Below are positions 7,231 to 16,295 of a stretch of 44,120 nt of DNA, piece after piece. Numbering within the stretch: the first letter of the stretch is position 1; each line of letters starts with the position of its first letter. The notes under the pieces were generated by a model that was not told the DNA's origin, did not search any database, and worked only from the letters and a program-made list of their open reading frames with translations. Source of the DNA: Bacteroidota bacterium (lineage in GTDB: Bacteria; Bacteroidota; Bacteroidia; 2-12-FULL-35-15); the NCBI GenBank assembly GCA_005772895.1, contig SXIH01000009.1, forward strand, positions 1 through 44,120, in the 5' to 3' direction. The position numbers were made by a program, and so were the translations under genes.

Positions 7231-8643
7231 TTAGTATAATCTAATTGCTGTCGACATTCCAGAATCAATTTTAAAGCGTTTTTCTATGGTATAAATCGAC
7301 TCTTTTGCATTCTTTGGCCGGTATTCAACTCTGTATTTCCCTGGTTGTAAATTGATTGTTTCCTGAACAAGACTGGAATTTAAGTTACACACCCAAATCA
7401 ATTTGTTGTTTTCTTCAAGGAATAAACTTCCTGGACCTTCGCTAGGCTTAGATATAGTAACAATTCCAGGTTGAGGGATTTCTATATATGTTGTTTTGCT
7501 TTGGCCAACATCTACTTTATCCAATTTGATTCTTGGAAGAGTTAAAATTTCCAAATCATACTTTCCAACAATGAATTTTTCTGTTGTGTTAAAGTGTTGA
7601 ACATGAAGTGTTTGCATCTCTCCATTTTTACGGATAATACAACTGATATTTTTAGTGTAATCGGGGTTGCCGGACATTTTTAAATTGATATATCCTTGCG
7701 GAGCATCCACACCAATTGTATTGTGTTTGCCCGGAACCAAATCTATTCCTTTCTTTTCAACAGGAGGAATAGTATGAACAACCATTTTATAAGTTCCAAT
7801 CGGATCTATCACAAGTGTATCCGGAACACCTTTCGTATTAAGTGTATGAAGGTAATTGTAACGGATAATGCCCGTTTGCTCATCATAAAAAGTCATGTTA
7901 ACGTCTGTTTCTGTTGGTCTTCCAATCTGATCATTCAAATTTACCTGAACAGTAGTGTTATTAAGCGCTTGAGAAATGACAATGTTTAGAATATTTTTAA
8001 AACTTGCCTCACTGGAAGCATCATAAAATTTTCCGATACAGCCAAAAGAGTTGATATAGCTTTGATCCAGCCCAATTCCAATTACAAAAGGTTTTAGTAT
8101 AATTCCTTTTTTCTGAAGAGCAAGAGAAACAGCACAAGGGTCGCCATCACATTCTTCGATTCCGTCTGTAATCAGGATTATGATGTTCCGCACATTAGGC
8201 GAGGAAGCTGAAGGGAAATCGTTTCCGCATTGTTCCAATGTATAGGCGATTGGAGTTGTGCCTTTCGGAACCAACATTTTCAATTTGTTTTTGATTGCTG
8301 TAGCATTGTTTTTTCCAAAAGGTACTTCCAGCTTTGTATCGGTACAACTACGTTCCGGACGAAGAGGAACCTGATGCCCGTAACAACGGAAAGCCAATTC
8401 TAAATTTGGATTGTCTACTTTTTGAATACTGTCTAAAAAATCGGTCAACATTTTCTTAGCCATATCCATTTTCATCCCGTTCTGCCATTGCCCGAACATA
8501 CTGAAGGACGCATCAAATACAAATTCGATTCTGGTTAGAGGTTTGACTTGCTGAGAAGATAAGTCAAAAGAGGTTAAGTTAAAAGTCAAAAGAAAAATGA
8601 CTGATAATAACCTGAATTTTATTTTTAGAATAGAATGTTTCAT
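7231..8643 (-). CDS. Secreted von Willebrand factor A domain protein
   Basis: A 470-residue exported protein: a signal peptide (about 1-31) and a VWA domain from about residue 36 to 225, then about 240 residues of beta-rich repeats. The metal-ion-dependent adhesion site is complete: DASFS (Asp44, Ser46, Ser48), the TTPIAYTL threonine and the ITDGIEECDGDP aspartate. Such domains bind protein partners through a divalent metal; the ligand is unknown. The gene sits between the two transketolase halves with gaps of 39 and 45 nt, an unexpected place for an exported protein. The coding strand shows an 11-bp complement between the upstream leader (AAGTTAAAAGT) and signal-peptide codons (ACTTTTAACTT), so the start could be embedded in a hairpin. 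Confidence 0.87.
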   Translation of the reverse strand: MKHSILKIKFRLLSVIFLLTFNLTSFDLSSQQVKPLTRIEFVFDASFSMFGQWQNGMKMDMAKKMLTDFLDSIQKVDNPNLELAFRCYGHQVPLRPERSCTDTKLEVPFGKNNATAIKNKLKMLVPKGTTPIAYTLEQCGNDFPSASSPNVRNIIILITDGIEECDGDPCAVSLALQKKGIILKPFVIGIGLDQSYINSFGCIGKFYDASSEASFKNILNIVISQALNNTTVQVNLNDQIGRPTETDVNMTFYDEQTGIIRYNYLHTLNTKGVPDTLVIDPIGTYKMVVHTIPPVEKKGIDLVPGKHNTIGVDAPQGYINLKMSGNPDYTKNISCIIRKNGEMQTLHVQHFNTTEKFIVGKYDLEILTLPRIKLDKVDVGQSKTTYIEIPQPGIVTISKPSEGPGSLFLEENNKLIWVCNLNSSLVQETINLQPGKYRVEYRPKNAKESIYTIEKRFKIDSGMSTAIRLY

Positions 8644-8682
8644 AGAACCCTTTTGAATTATGACTTAAAAACTTTTAACTTC

Positions 8683-9531
8683 TTAATAGTCTCCAAGTGT
8701 TTCAGCATTCTGATTCAAAGCCTGTGCCAATTGTTCATCATTAGGAGCAACGCCATGCCATTTGTGACTGCCCATCATAAAGTCGACACCATTGCCCATT
8801 TCTGTTTTCATTAATATCATAACCGGTTGTCCTTTGCCAGTATGTTCTTTAGCTTTTTTTAATGTTGTAACAACAGATGCAATATCATTTCCTTTTTCTA
8901 AATCCAATACATCCCAGCCGAATGCTTCAAACTTAGCACGTAAACTTCCCATGGGCAATACCTGATCGGTAGAACCATCAATCTGTTGTCCGTTCATATC
9001 CACTGTGCAAATCAAATTGTCTACTTTTTTCGCAGCAGCATACATGGCAGCTTCCCAAATTTGTCCTTCCTGCAATTCACCATCACCATGAAGTGTGTAC
9101 ACAATCGAATTATCTTTGTTTAATTTTTTTGCCAAAGCAGCGCCAATCGCAACAGACATACCCTGTCCGAGAGACCCCGAAGCAATTCTGACACCCGGTA
9201 AATGTTCATGTGTAGTTGGATGTCCTTGCAAACGGGTATTTAATTTTCTGAATGTTGCCAATTCTTTCACAGGAAAATATCCCGAATGCGCTAAAACACT
9301 ATAAAATACAGGGGAAATATGACCGTTCGAAAGAAAAAACACATCTTCGTTTATTCCATCCATCGAAAACTTAGCAGAGTTATGTTTCATAATCTCAAAA
9401 TAGAGCGAAACAAAGTATTCGGCACAACCCAAAGAACCGCCCGGATGCCCCGAATTTACTGCATGAACTTGTCGTACAATGTCCCTTCTAACTTGACTTA
9501 CAATTTTTTCTAATTCAGCTGTTGACGCCAT
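8683..9531 (-). CDS. Transketolase, N-terminal subunit (split enzyme)
   Basis: A 282-residue thiamine-diphosphate-binding half. The diphosphate/Mg motif GDG...N is present: HGDGELQEGQIWEAAMYAA through CTVDMNGQQIDG. Other conserved stretches are VNSGHPGGSLGCAEYFVSLYF, FFLSNGHISPVFYSVLAHSG, LQGHPTTHEHLPGVRIASGSLGQGMSVAIG and GNGVDFMMGSHKWHGVAPNDE. It ends where a full-length enzyme would continue into the pyrimidine domain, which is encoded separately at 6232-7185. It heads a run of six minus-strand genes; a minus-strand TACTTTTG element 40 nt upstream is a candidate -7. Confidence 0.93.
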   Translation of the reverse strand: MASTAELEKIVSQVRRDIVRQVHAVNSGHPGGSLGCAEYFVSLYFEIMKHNSAKFSMDGINEDVFFLSNGHISPVFYSVLAHSGYFPVKELATFRKLNTRLQGHPTTHEHLPGVRIASGSLGQGMSVAIGAALAKKLNKDNSIVYTLHGDGELQEGQIWEAAMYAAAKKVDNLICTVDMNGQQIDGSTDQVLPMGSLRAKFEAFGWDVLDLEKGNDIASVVTTLKKAKEHTGKGQPVMILMKTEMGNGVDFMMGSHKWHGVAPNDEQLAQALNQNAETLGDY

Positions 9532-9570
9532 AAAATAGGTTGATTAAATTGATTTTTTTACTTTAGCGTT

Positions 9571-9578
9571 CAAAAGTA
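9571..9578 (-). promoter_or_regulatory. Candidate promoter -7 element (TACTTTTG) for the transketolase run
   Basis: The minus strand reads TACTTTTG, fitting TAnnTTTG, 39 nt before the transketolase N-half ATG. No TTG at the right spacing upstream was found. Confidence 0.4.
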
Positions 9579-9681
9579 TCAATTTTTATAAGGCTTTTGG
9601 GGATTGTTGAAAAATCGCATTATTGTTGAAAACTCACGTAAATAAAGCTAAATAAGGGTTTTTATAATTTTTTGATATACT

Positions 9682-9689
9682 TATATTTG
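9682..9689 (+). promoter_or_regulatory. Candidate promoter -7 element (TATATTTG) for ychF
   Basis: TATATTTG matches the -7 consensus exactly. It would give a leader of roughly 115 nt before ychF, containing the inverted arms at 9702-9796. A -33 TTG at 19-21 nt spacing is not evident. Confidence 0.5.
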
Positions 9690-9701
9690 CAGGCTAAAAT
9701 A

Positions 9702-9796
9702 AATTAGAGAATTGTTGAATTGGAGAAATGGAGAAGGAAAAATTTTATTCATTGTCAAAAAACAAATAATTCTCTAATTCACTAAATCTCTAAATC
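9702..9796 (+). repeat. Inverted simple-sequence arms in the ychF leader
   Basis: A purine-rich arm (about 9702-9732, AATTAGAGAATTGTTGAATT) is complementary to a G-free arm (about 9765-9796, AATTCTCTAATTCACTAAAT), about 22 of 29 positions matching, and several mismatches would be G-U pairs in RNA. From 9755 to the ychF ATG at 9813 there is no G on the plus strand. The hairpin would end 16 nt before the start codon. Confidence 0.6.
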
Positions 9797-9812
9797 AATA
9801 ATTTTTTTAAAT

Positions 9813-10913
9813 ATGGCATTACAGTGTGGAATTGTGGGATTACCAAATGTTGGAAAATCAACTTTATTTAATTGTTTATCAAACGCTAAAGCACAAGCGG
9901 CAAATTTTCCGTTTTGTACGATAGAGCCTAACGTAGGCGTAATTACCGTTCCGGATGAGCGTTTGTCGGTTCTTGAAAAATTAGTAAACCCCGAAAGAGT
10001 TGTGCCAACCGTTGTTGAGATAGTTGACATTGCAGGATTGGTAAAAGGAGCAAGCAAAGGCGAAGGCTTGGGGAATAAATTCCTGGCTAACATCCGTGAA
10101 ACAAATGCAATTATTCATGTGCTACGTTGCTTTGATGATGATAACGTTGTTCACGTTGATGGTTCGGTTAATCCGGTGAGAGATAAAGAAATTATTGATA
10201 CAGAATTGCAGTTGAAAGATTTGGAATCGGTTGAATCCAAGATGAAGAAAGTGGAGAAGATGGCAAAAACAGGAAATGATAAGGATGCAAAAAAAGCATT
10301 TGAGGTTTTATCCAGTTTGAAAGAGTTGTTGGAGCAAGGGAAATCAGCAAGAGCAGCAAACCTTTCAGAGCAAGATAAAGTGCATGTAGCAGATTGTTGT
10401 TTGTTGACTTTGAAACCTGTTCTGTATGTATGTAACGTAGATGAGAAATCTGTAAAGACAGGAAATAAATATGTTGACCAGGTAAGAGAAGCTGTGAAGG
10501 AAGAAAATGCAGAGGTGTTAATCATCACAGCAGCTATGGAAGCGGAAATTGCTAGTTTGGAAACTTATGAAGAACGTCAACTATTTTTAGGTGAAATGGG
10601 ACTTACGGAGCCGGGAGTAAATTATCTGATAAAAGCAGCCTATAAAATCTTGAATTTGCAAACCTACTTTACAGCAGGAGTAAAGGAAGTAAGGGCATGG
10701 ACCATCAGTAAAGGAATGACCGCACCGCAAGCTGCAGGAGTGATTCATACCGACTTTGAAAAAGGATTTATTAGAGCTGAGGTGATTAAGTACAACGATT
10801 TTATTACTTTAGGCTCCGAAGCCGCATGTAAGGATGCCGGAAAAATGGGTGTAGAAGGAAAAGAATATGTGGTGAATGATGGAGATTTAATGCATTTTAG
10901 ATTTAACGTTTAA
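9813..10913 (+). CDS. ychF: Redox-regulated Obg-like ATPase YchF
   Basis: A 366-residue P-loop NTPase of the Obg/HflX superfamily that binds ATP rather than GTP and associates with ribosomes. Visible are the Walker A motif GLPNVGKST (residues 9-17), switch region FCTIEPNVGVI, DIAGLVKGASKGEGLGNKFLANIRE, the coiled-coil insertion (about 125-200), and the C-terminal TGS domain (TYFTAGVKEVRAWT ... GFIRAEVIKYNDF). Length matches the family (about 363). The ATG is preceded by an unusually G-free leader rather than a Shine-Dalgarno sequence. Confidence 0.96.
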   Translation: MALQCGIVGLPNVGKSTLFNCLSNAKAQAANFPFCTIEPNVGVITVPDERLSVLEKLVNPERVVPTVVEIVDIAGLVKGASKGEGLGNKFLANIRETNAIIHVLRCFDDDNVVHVDGSVNPVRDKEIIDTELQLKDLESVESKMKKVEKMAKTGNDKDAKKAFEVLSSLKELLEQGKSARAANLSEQDKVHVADCCLLTLKPVLYVCNVDEKSVKTGNKYVDQVREAVKEENAEVLIITAAMEAEIASLETYEERQLFLGEMGLTEPGVNYLIKAAYKILNLQTYFTAGVKEVRAWTISKGMTAPQAAGVIHTDFEKGFIRAEVIKYNDFITLGSEAACKDAGKMGVEGKEYVVNDGDLMHFRFNV

Positions 10914-10922
10914 AAAGATGTG

Positions 10923-10996
10923 AGTATTGAGATATTAGATTTGAGACAAAAAAATTAGGAAATGGTCTCTCATCTCATGTCTCACATCTCAATACT
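10923..10996 (+). repeat. Inverted simple-sequence arms between ychF and parE
   Basis: AGTATTGAGAT (10923-10933) is the exact reverse complement of ATCTCAATACT (10986-10996). The inner parts, TTTGAGAC and GTCTCTCA, also pair. The C/T-rich arm is built of TCTCA words and ends 6 nt before the parE ATG at 11003. The element may act as a leader hairpin or a mild intercistronic terminator. Confidence 0.65.
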
Positions 10997-11002
10997 TAGA
11001 AT

Positions 11003-12853
11003 ATGGCTAAAGAATCAAAATATACCGAAGACAGTATAAAAACGCTGGAGTGGAACGAGCACATTCGTTTACGCCCCGGAATGTACATTGGTAAATTGGG
11101 AGATGGTTCATCGCCCGATGATGGAATTTATATCTTGTTGAAAGAAACGCTTGATAATTGTATCGATGAGTATGTGATGGGGAATGGTAAGACGATTGAA
11201 GTCACCATAAAAGAAAAAACAGTTCGTGTACGAGATTATGGTCGTGGTATTCCTTTGGGAAAATTAGTGGATGTTGTTTCCAAGATTAATACAGGTGCGA
11301 AATACGATTCAGAAGCATTTAAGAAATCGGTTGGTTTGAATGGTGTAGGTACAAAGGCTGTAAATGCTTTATCAAGTTATTTTAATGTTCAGGCTTTCCG
11401 CGAAGGCAAAACTAAATCAGCAGATTTCTCTACTGGAGTTTTAACAAAAGAAACAAGAATTACAGATTCAGACGGAAGAATGGGAACTCTGGTTTCTTTT
11501 ACTCCTGACGAAAAAATATTCGGGAAGTATCACTTCATCAATGAATACATTGAAAAAATGTTGTGGAACTATGCCTACCTGAATACCGGTTTGACGATTA
11601 TCTATAACGGACAAAAATTTTATTCTGAAAATGGATTACTCGATTTACTATCACAAAATATCAATGGTCCGATTTTATATCCTAGTATTCACCTAAAAGG
11701 ATTCGATATTGAAGTGGCGATGACGCACAGCAATCAACAATATGGTGAAGAGTATTATTCTTTTGTAAACGGTCAGCACACAACTCAAGGTGGAACACAC
11801 CAAGGCGCTTTCAGAGAAGCATTGGTAAAAACCATTCGTGATTTTTATAAAAAAGATTTTGAGGCAGTCGATGTTCGTACATCCATCATTGCAGCAGTAA
11901 GTATAAAGGTTCAGGAGCCTGTTTTTGAATCTCAAACAAAAACAAAATTAGGTTCTACAGATGTTGGTCCTAAAGGTCCATCTGTAAAATCATTCATAGG
12001 TGATTTCTTAAAAACAGAATTAGATAATTTCCTTCACAAAAATCCGGAAACGGCTCAAGCGATTTTACAAAAAATTCAATCGAGTGAGCGTGAACGTAAG
12101 GATTTGCAAGGAATTCAGAAGTTGGCCCGTGAGCGCGCTAAGAAATCAAACCTGCATAACAAAAAATTACGTGATTGCAGAATTCATATGCAGTCGAACG
12201 ATGAACGTAAATTAGAAACTACTTTATTTATTTGTGAGGGAGATTCTGCAAGCGGTTCTATCACCAAAACACGTGATGTTAATGTGCAGGCAGTATTCAG
12301 TTTGAAAGGAAAGCCATTGAATGCATTTGGTTTAACAAAAAAGATTGTTTACGAAAACGAAGAATTCAATTTATTACAAGCTGCATTGAACATTGAAGAC
12401 GGAATTGAAAATTTGCGTTACAACAACATTGTAGTTGCAACCGATGCCGATGTGGATGGTATGCATATTCGTTTGTTGTTGATGACCTTCTTTCTTCAGT
12501 TCTTCCCTGATTTGGTGAAGAACGGACACGTGTATATTTTGCAAACACCATTGTTCCGTGTCAGAAATAAAAAAGAAACGATTTATTGCTATAGCGAAGA
12601 AGAACGCAAAGAAGCTATTGAAAAGTTAGGAGTAAAACCGGAGATAACACGATTTAAAGGTTTGGGAGAAATTTCGCCAGATGAATTTAAGTTGTTCATC
12701 GGAAAAGATATGCGTAAAGATCCTGTGATCATTGGGAAAGACAGAAGCATTGTAGATATGTTGGGATATTACATGGGTAAGAACACGCAAGAGCGACAGG
12801 ATTTTATTATTGATAATCTTGTAGTAGAGAAAGACCTTGTAGAAGGTGCATAG
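11003..12853 (+). CDS. parE: DNA topoisomerase IV subunit B (type IIA, ATPase subunit)
   Basis: A 616-residue GHKL-type topoisomerase subunit. The ATPase domain starts with [24 protein letters not shown], carries the catalytic glutamate in [13 protein letters not shown] (about residue 48) and the ATP-lid region [14 protein letters not shown]. The TOPRIM domain has CEGDSASG (about residue 412) and [10 protein letters not shown] (about 480). It partners ParC, encoded about 720 nt downstream. Pairing the two genes and the ParC tail suggests topoisomerase IV for decatenation; gyrase subunit B is the main alternative and only the rest of the genome could exclude it. A RAYT gene and repeats have separated the two subunit genes. 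Confidence 0.92.
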   Translation: MAKESKYTEDSIKTLEWNEHIRLRPGMYIGKLGDGSSPDDGIYILLKETLDNCIDEYVMGNGKTIEVTIKEKTVRVRDYGRGIPLGKLVDVVSKINTGAKYDSEAFKKSVGLNGVGTKAVNALSSYFNVQAFREGKTKSADFSTGVLTKETRITDSDGRMGTLVSFTPDEKIFGKYHFINEYIEKMLWNYAYLNTGLTIIYNGQKFYSENGLLDLLSQNINGPILYPSIHLKGFDIEVAMTHSNQQYGEEYYSFVNGQHTTQGGTHQGAFREALVKTIRDFYKKDFEAVDVRTSIIAAVSIKVQEPVFESQTKTKLGSTDVGPKGPSVKSFIGDFLKTELDNFLHKNPETAQAILQKIQSSERERKDLQGIQKLARERAKKSNLHNKKLRDCRIHMQSNDERKLETTLFICEGDSASGSITKTRDVNVQAVFSLKGKPLNAFGLTKKIVYENEEFNLLQAALNIEDGIENLRYNNIVVATDADVDGMHIRLLLMTFFLQFFPDLVKNGHVYILQTPLFRVRNKKETIYCYSEEERKEAIEKLGVKPEITRFKGLGEISPDEFKLFIGKDMRKDPVIIGKDRSIVDMLGYYMGKNTQERQDFIIDNLVVEKDLVEGA

Positions 12854-12860
12854 CCCCCAA

Positions 12861-13022
12861 GGTCGCTCCTAAGGAGATTGTAATGGATATCGTAGAGATT
12901 TAGTTACAAACAGAATGCTCCTACGGAGCAAAAAAATAATTATTGGTGATAGCTCCAGAGGAGCGATCTGATTGTAGAAATAAAGTAGAAATAAATATTA
13001 AAAGCTCCAGAGGAGCGACCTG
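12861..13022 (+). repeat. REP hairpins upstream of the RAYT gene (four copies)
   Basis: Four GCTCC-type hairpins: GGTCGCTCCTAAGGAG (12861-12876), TGCTCC-TAC-GGAGCA (12916-12930), AGCTCCAGAGGAGCGATCTG (12951-12970) and AGCTCCAGAGGAGCGACCTG (13003-13022). The last two have the hairpin followed by a GAyCTG tail. The first has that tail inverted in front of it. They lie between parE and the transposase start codon. Confidence 0.85.
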
Positions 13023-13026
13023 TTTT

Positions 13027-13521
13027 ATGCCAAATACGTATTCTCAAATTTATATTCAGGTCGTGTTCGCTGTTAAAGGAAGAGAAAATTTAATATCGAG
13101 AAACAATAGAGAGGAATTGCATAAATACATAACTGGCATAATTCAAAAACGTGATCAAAAAATGTTGTCAATATTTTGCATGCCAAATCACTCACATATA
13201 TTGATTGGATTAAAACCATCGATATCAGTCTCCGATTTAGTTAGAGACATAAAAGCAGGATCTTCAAATTTTATTAACGAACAAAAATGGATAAATGGAA
13301 AGTTTAGTTGGCAAGAAGGTTTTGGTGCATTTTCTTATTCAAGAAGTCAAATTGATAATGTTATTAAATACATTTTAAATCAGGAAGAGCATCATAAGAC
13401 AGTTTCATTCAAAGATGAGTACATTGATTTTCTGAAAAAATTTGAAATCGAATACGATGAAAAATACTTATTTGATTGGGCCGAAGAACAGGTCGCTCCT
13501 ACTGAGCTATTAAATAAATAA
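13027..13521 (+). CDS. REP-associated tyrosine transposase (RAYT, IS200-like Y1 family)
   Basis: A 164-residue Y1 HUH nuclease. It has the family opening YSQIYIQVVFAVKGRENLI, the metal-binding HUH motif in FCMPNHSHILIGL, and the catalytic tyrosine region VIKYILNQEEHHKTVSFKDEY. RAYTs are single-copy, non-self-mobilising relatives of IS200/IS605 transposases that nick and move nearby REP sequences. Six matching hairpins surround it, inverted on the two sides. The frame is open back to 12943, but that would translate REP DNA, so ATG 13027 is chosen. The final codons (VAPTELLNK) lie in a downstream REP copy, so the original C-terminus may have been replaced. Confidence 0.9.
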   Translation: MPNTYSQIYIQVVFAVKGRENLISRNNREELHKYITGIIQKRDQKMLSIFCMPNHSHILIGLKPSISVSDLVRDIKAGSSNFINEQKWINGKFSWQEGFGAFSYSRSQIDNVIKYILNQEEHHKTVSFKDEYIDFLKKFEIEYDEKYLFDWAEEQVAPTELLNK

Positions 13522-13560
13522 GTCTATTACTATTACAATCAGTACGCTCCTATGGAGCTT
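13490..13560 (+). repeat. REP hairpins downstream of the RAYT gene (two copies)
   Basis: CAGGTCGCTCCTACTGAGCT (13490-13509 region) is the inverted form of the GAGCGACCTG repeat found upstream and overlaps the last codons of the transposase. A second copy, ACGCTCC-TAT-GGAGCTT, is at 13544-13560, ending 14 nt before the parC ATG. Confidence 0.85.
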
Positions 13561-13574
13561 ATTAAATTAGGATT

Positions 13575-16295
13575 ATGAGTAAAGAAGAAAATATAAATGA
13601 TGAATTAGCAAGTGGAGGTGATGAATTACACAATGTGATTCACGTTTCCGGGATGTACCAAAATTGGTTTTTGGATTATGCATCGTATGTAATTCTAGAA
13701 CGTGCTGTTCCTTATGTGGAAGATGGTTTGAAACCCGTTCAGCGTAGAATTTTACATTCTATGAATGATTTAGATGATGGTCGTTACAATAAGGTTGCGA
13801 ATATCATTGGACATACTATGAAATATCACCCACACGGAGATATGAGTATTGGTGATGCTTTGGTGGCTTTGGGGCAAAAAGATTTATTGATTGATACACA
13901 AGGGAACTGGGGAAATATTTTAACGGGTGACAGAGCAGCGGCTCCTCGTTATATTGAAGCACGTTTATCAAAATTTGCTTTAGAAGTTGTATTTAATCCT
14001 AAAACAACAAAATGGCTTTCGAGTTATGATGGCAGAAATAAAGAACCCGAAACATTACCTGTAAAGTTTCCATTATTATTAGCACAAGGGGTAGAAGGAA
14101 TTGCAGTTGGATTAGCATGTAAAATGTTACCACATAATTTTAATGAATTGTGTGATGCATCAGTTCAATCATTGAAAGGAAAACGAACAGATATTCTTCC
14201 TGATTTTGCAACAGCAGGTATGGCTGATTTTAGCAATTACAATGATGGTTTGCGTGGTGGTAAGGTTAGAGTCCGTGCAAAAATTGCTCAGTTAGATAAA
14301 AAGACTTTAGTTGTTTCTGAAATTCCATTTGGTACAACAACTGGTTCATTGATTGATACTATTGTTGCTGCGAATGATAAAGGAAAAATCAAAATCCGTA
14401 AAGTAGAAGACAATACTTCCGAAAATGTGGAGATTGTGATTCATTTGGTTCCGGGAATTTCTCCTGACAAGACCATTGATGCACTTTATGCTTTCACAGA
14501 TTGTGAAGTTTCTATTTCTCCGAATGCTTGTATTATCGAAAATGATAAGCCACGATTTATTGGTGTAAACGAGATTTTGAAAATTTCTACCCGTCAGACA
14601 TTGGAATTGTTGAAACGGGAATTAGAAATTGAAAAAGGAGAATTACAGGAGTCGTATTTATTTGCATCCTTGGAAAAGATCTTCATCAAAGATGAAATGT
14701 ACATCGATTTCAAAAATTTTTCAGATAAAGAAACCTTGTTTGCTTATTTGGATGATAGATTTAAGAAATACAAAAAACAATTCATTCGTGTTATTACAAA
14801 TGATGATTTTGAGAAGTTGACACAAATTCCGATGATTCGTATCACACGTTTCGATTCAAAGAAAGCGGATGAGAAGATGAAAGCATTGGATGCACGCATA
14901 AATGAAATTGATCACCATTTGGCAAACATGATTGATTTTGCCGTGGAGTATTTCAAAAATTTGAAAAAGAAATATGGTGTTGGAAAAGAGCGTAAGACAG
15001 AAATTAAATCGTTTGAAAATATTGTGGCTACAAGTGTTGTAGTGGCAAACGAAAAATTATATGTGAACCGTGAAGAAGGATTTGCAGGATACGGATTGAA
15101 GAAAGATGAATTTGTTGGAGAGTGTTCTGATATAGATGATATTATAGTTTTCCTGAAAGATGGAACAATGAAAGTTTCCAAAGTAGCCGACAAAGCTTTT
15201 GTTGGAAAAGATTTAATTCACATTGCTGTGTTCAAGAAAAACGATGAGCGAACGGTTTACAACGTTATTTACCGTGATGGTAAATCGGGAAGTGTGTTTA
15301 TGAAACGATTCCCTGTTACCGGAGTTACACGTGATAAGGTTTACGATTTAACAAAAGGTACAAAAGAATCTCAGATATTATACTTCACTGCAAATCCAAA
15401 TGGAGAAGCTGAAACAGTAGAAGTGCAGTTGAAACCAATGCCGGGATTACGCAAAGTACAGTGGGATTTGAATTTTGCTGAATTGGCCGTAAAAGGCAGA
15501 AACTCTATGGGTAATGTGGTGACGAAATATTCTGTACGAAAAATTGTATTGTCAAAAGCAGGTGTTTCCACATTGGGAGCACGTGATATTTGGTTCGATG
15601 ATACTGTTCAACGTATCAATACAGATAAGCGAGGAGAATTCCTTGGAAGTTTTGCCCCTGAAGATAAAATTCTTACAATCACTCAAAATGGCCATTATAA
15701 GCTAAGTTCATTTGATGTGTCAAATCACTTTGATGCGGATATGATTTTGATTGAGAAGTTCAAACCAAAGAATCCCATTTCAGCCATTTATTTGGATGGG
15801 GAAAGTAAAACCTATTTTGTAAAACGATTTATGATTGAGCCTACTGATAAAAAAGTATTGTTTATTTCAGAATCAGAAGGCTCAAGAGTGGAGATTGTTT
15901 CTACTGAATTGCAGCCGATAGTAGAAGTGAAGTACAGTAAAGTAAAAGACAAAGAAGTTCCTTCCGAAAAAATTGATTTGACTCAATTTATAGAAGTGAA
16001 AGGAATGAAAGCGAAAGGAAATAAATTGTCGTATTCAAAAGTAAAAGATATCACCTTATTGCCACCGGTGGAAATTCCAATTGATGAAGATGTGCAGGAT
16101 GAATTTGAAGAAAGTGGTATGTCGCCATTAGAAGCAATTAAAAAAGCACAAGAGCCGGCAAAAGATAAAAATTTAATCTCGATTGATCAGCAGATTAATC
16201 AGCAGATAAAATTACCATCTCAAGAGAAAAAGAAAAAACCTAAAAAAGGTAAAAAAGGAAAAGAAGGCGGAAAAGATTTGAAGCTGGATTTTTAG
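13575..16295 (+). CDS. parC: DNA topoisomerase IV subunit A (type IIA, breakage-reunion subunit)
   Basis: A 906-residue subunit that cleaves and rejoins DNA. The winged-helix domain begins WFLDYASYVILERAVPYVEDGLKPVQRRIL. The active-site Tyr126 lies in DRAAAPRYIEARLS. The quinolone-region stretch is YHPHGDMSIGDALV. The tower and coiled-coil region follows, and the C-terminal domain from about residue 500 forms pinwheel-like repeats. A long Lys-rich tail (KKKKPKKGKKGKEGG) ends the protein. No gyrase-box QRRGGKG is visible in the C-terminal domain, which favours topoisomerase IV over GyrA. It is probably translated with parE, although separated by the RAYT unit. Confidence 0.92.
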   Translation: MSKEENINDELASGGDELHNVIHVSGMYQNWFLDYASYVILERAVPYVEDGLKPVQRRILHSMNDLDDGRYNKVANIIGHTMKYHPHGDMSIGDALVALGQKDLLIDTQGNWGNILTGDRAAAPRYIEARLSKFALEVVFNPKTTKWLSSYDGRNKEPETLPVKFPLLLAQGVEGIAVGLACKMLPHNFNELCDASVQSLKGKRTDILPDFATAGMADFSNYNDGLRGGKVRVRAKIAQLDKKTLVVSEIPFGTTTGSLIDTIVAANDKGKIKIRKVEDNTSENVEIVIHLVPGISPDKTIDALYAFTDCEVSISPNACIIENDKPRFIGVNEILKISTRQTLELLKRELEIEKGELQESYLFASLEKIFIKDEMYIDFKNFSDKETLFAYLDDRFKKYKKQFIRVITNDDFEKLTQIPMIRITRFDSKKADEKMKALDARINEIDHHLANMIDFAVEYFKNLKKKYGVGKERKTEIKSFENIVATSVVVANEKLYVNREEGFAGYGLKKDEFVGECSDIDDIIVFLKDGTMKVSKVADKAFVGKDLIHIAVFKKNDERTVYNVIYRDGKSGSVFMKRFPVTGVTRDKVYDLTKGTKESQILYFTANPNGEAETVEVQLKPMPGLRKVQWDLNFAELAVKGRNSMGNVVTKYSVRKIVLSKAGVSTLGARDIWFDDTVQRINTDKRGEFLGSFAPEDKILTITQNGHYKLSSFDVSNHFDADMILIEKFKPKNPISAIYLDGESKTYFVKRFMIEPTDKKVLFISESEGSRVEIVSTELQPIVEVKYSKVKDKEVPSEKIDLTQFIEVKGMKAKGNKLSYSKVKDITLLPPVEIPIDEDVQDEFEESGMSPLEAIKKAQEPAKDKNLISIDQQINQQIKLPSQEKKKKPKKGKKGKEGGKDLKLDF

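Noticed and set aside
10151..10528. Minus-strand frame of 125 codons opposite ychF
   Set aside because: Ser/Phe-rich shadow of the conserved ychF coiled-coil region.
12943..13026. Upstream extension of the RAYT frame
   Set aside because: The extra 28 codons translate REP DNA; the family begins at the ATG 13027 region.
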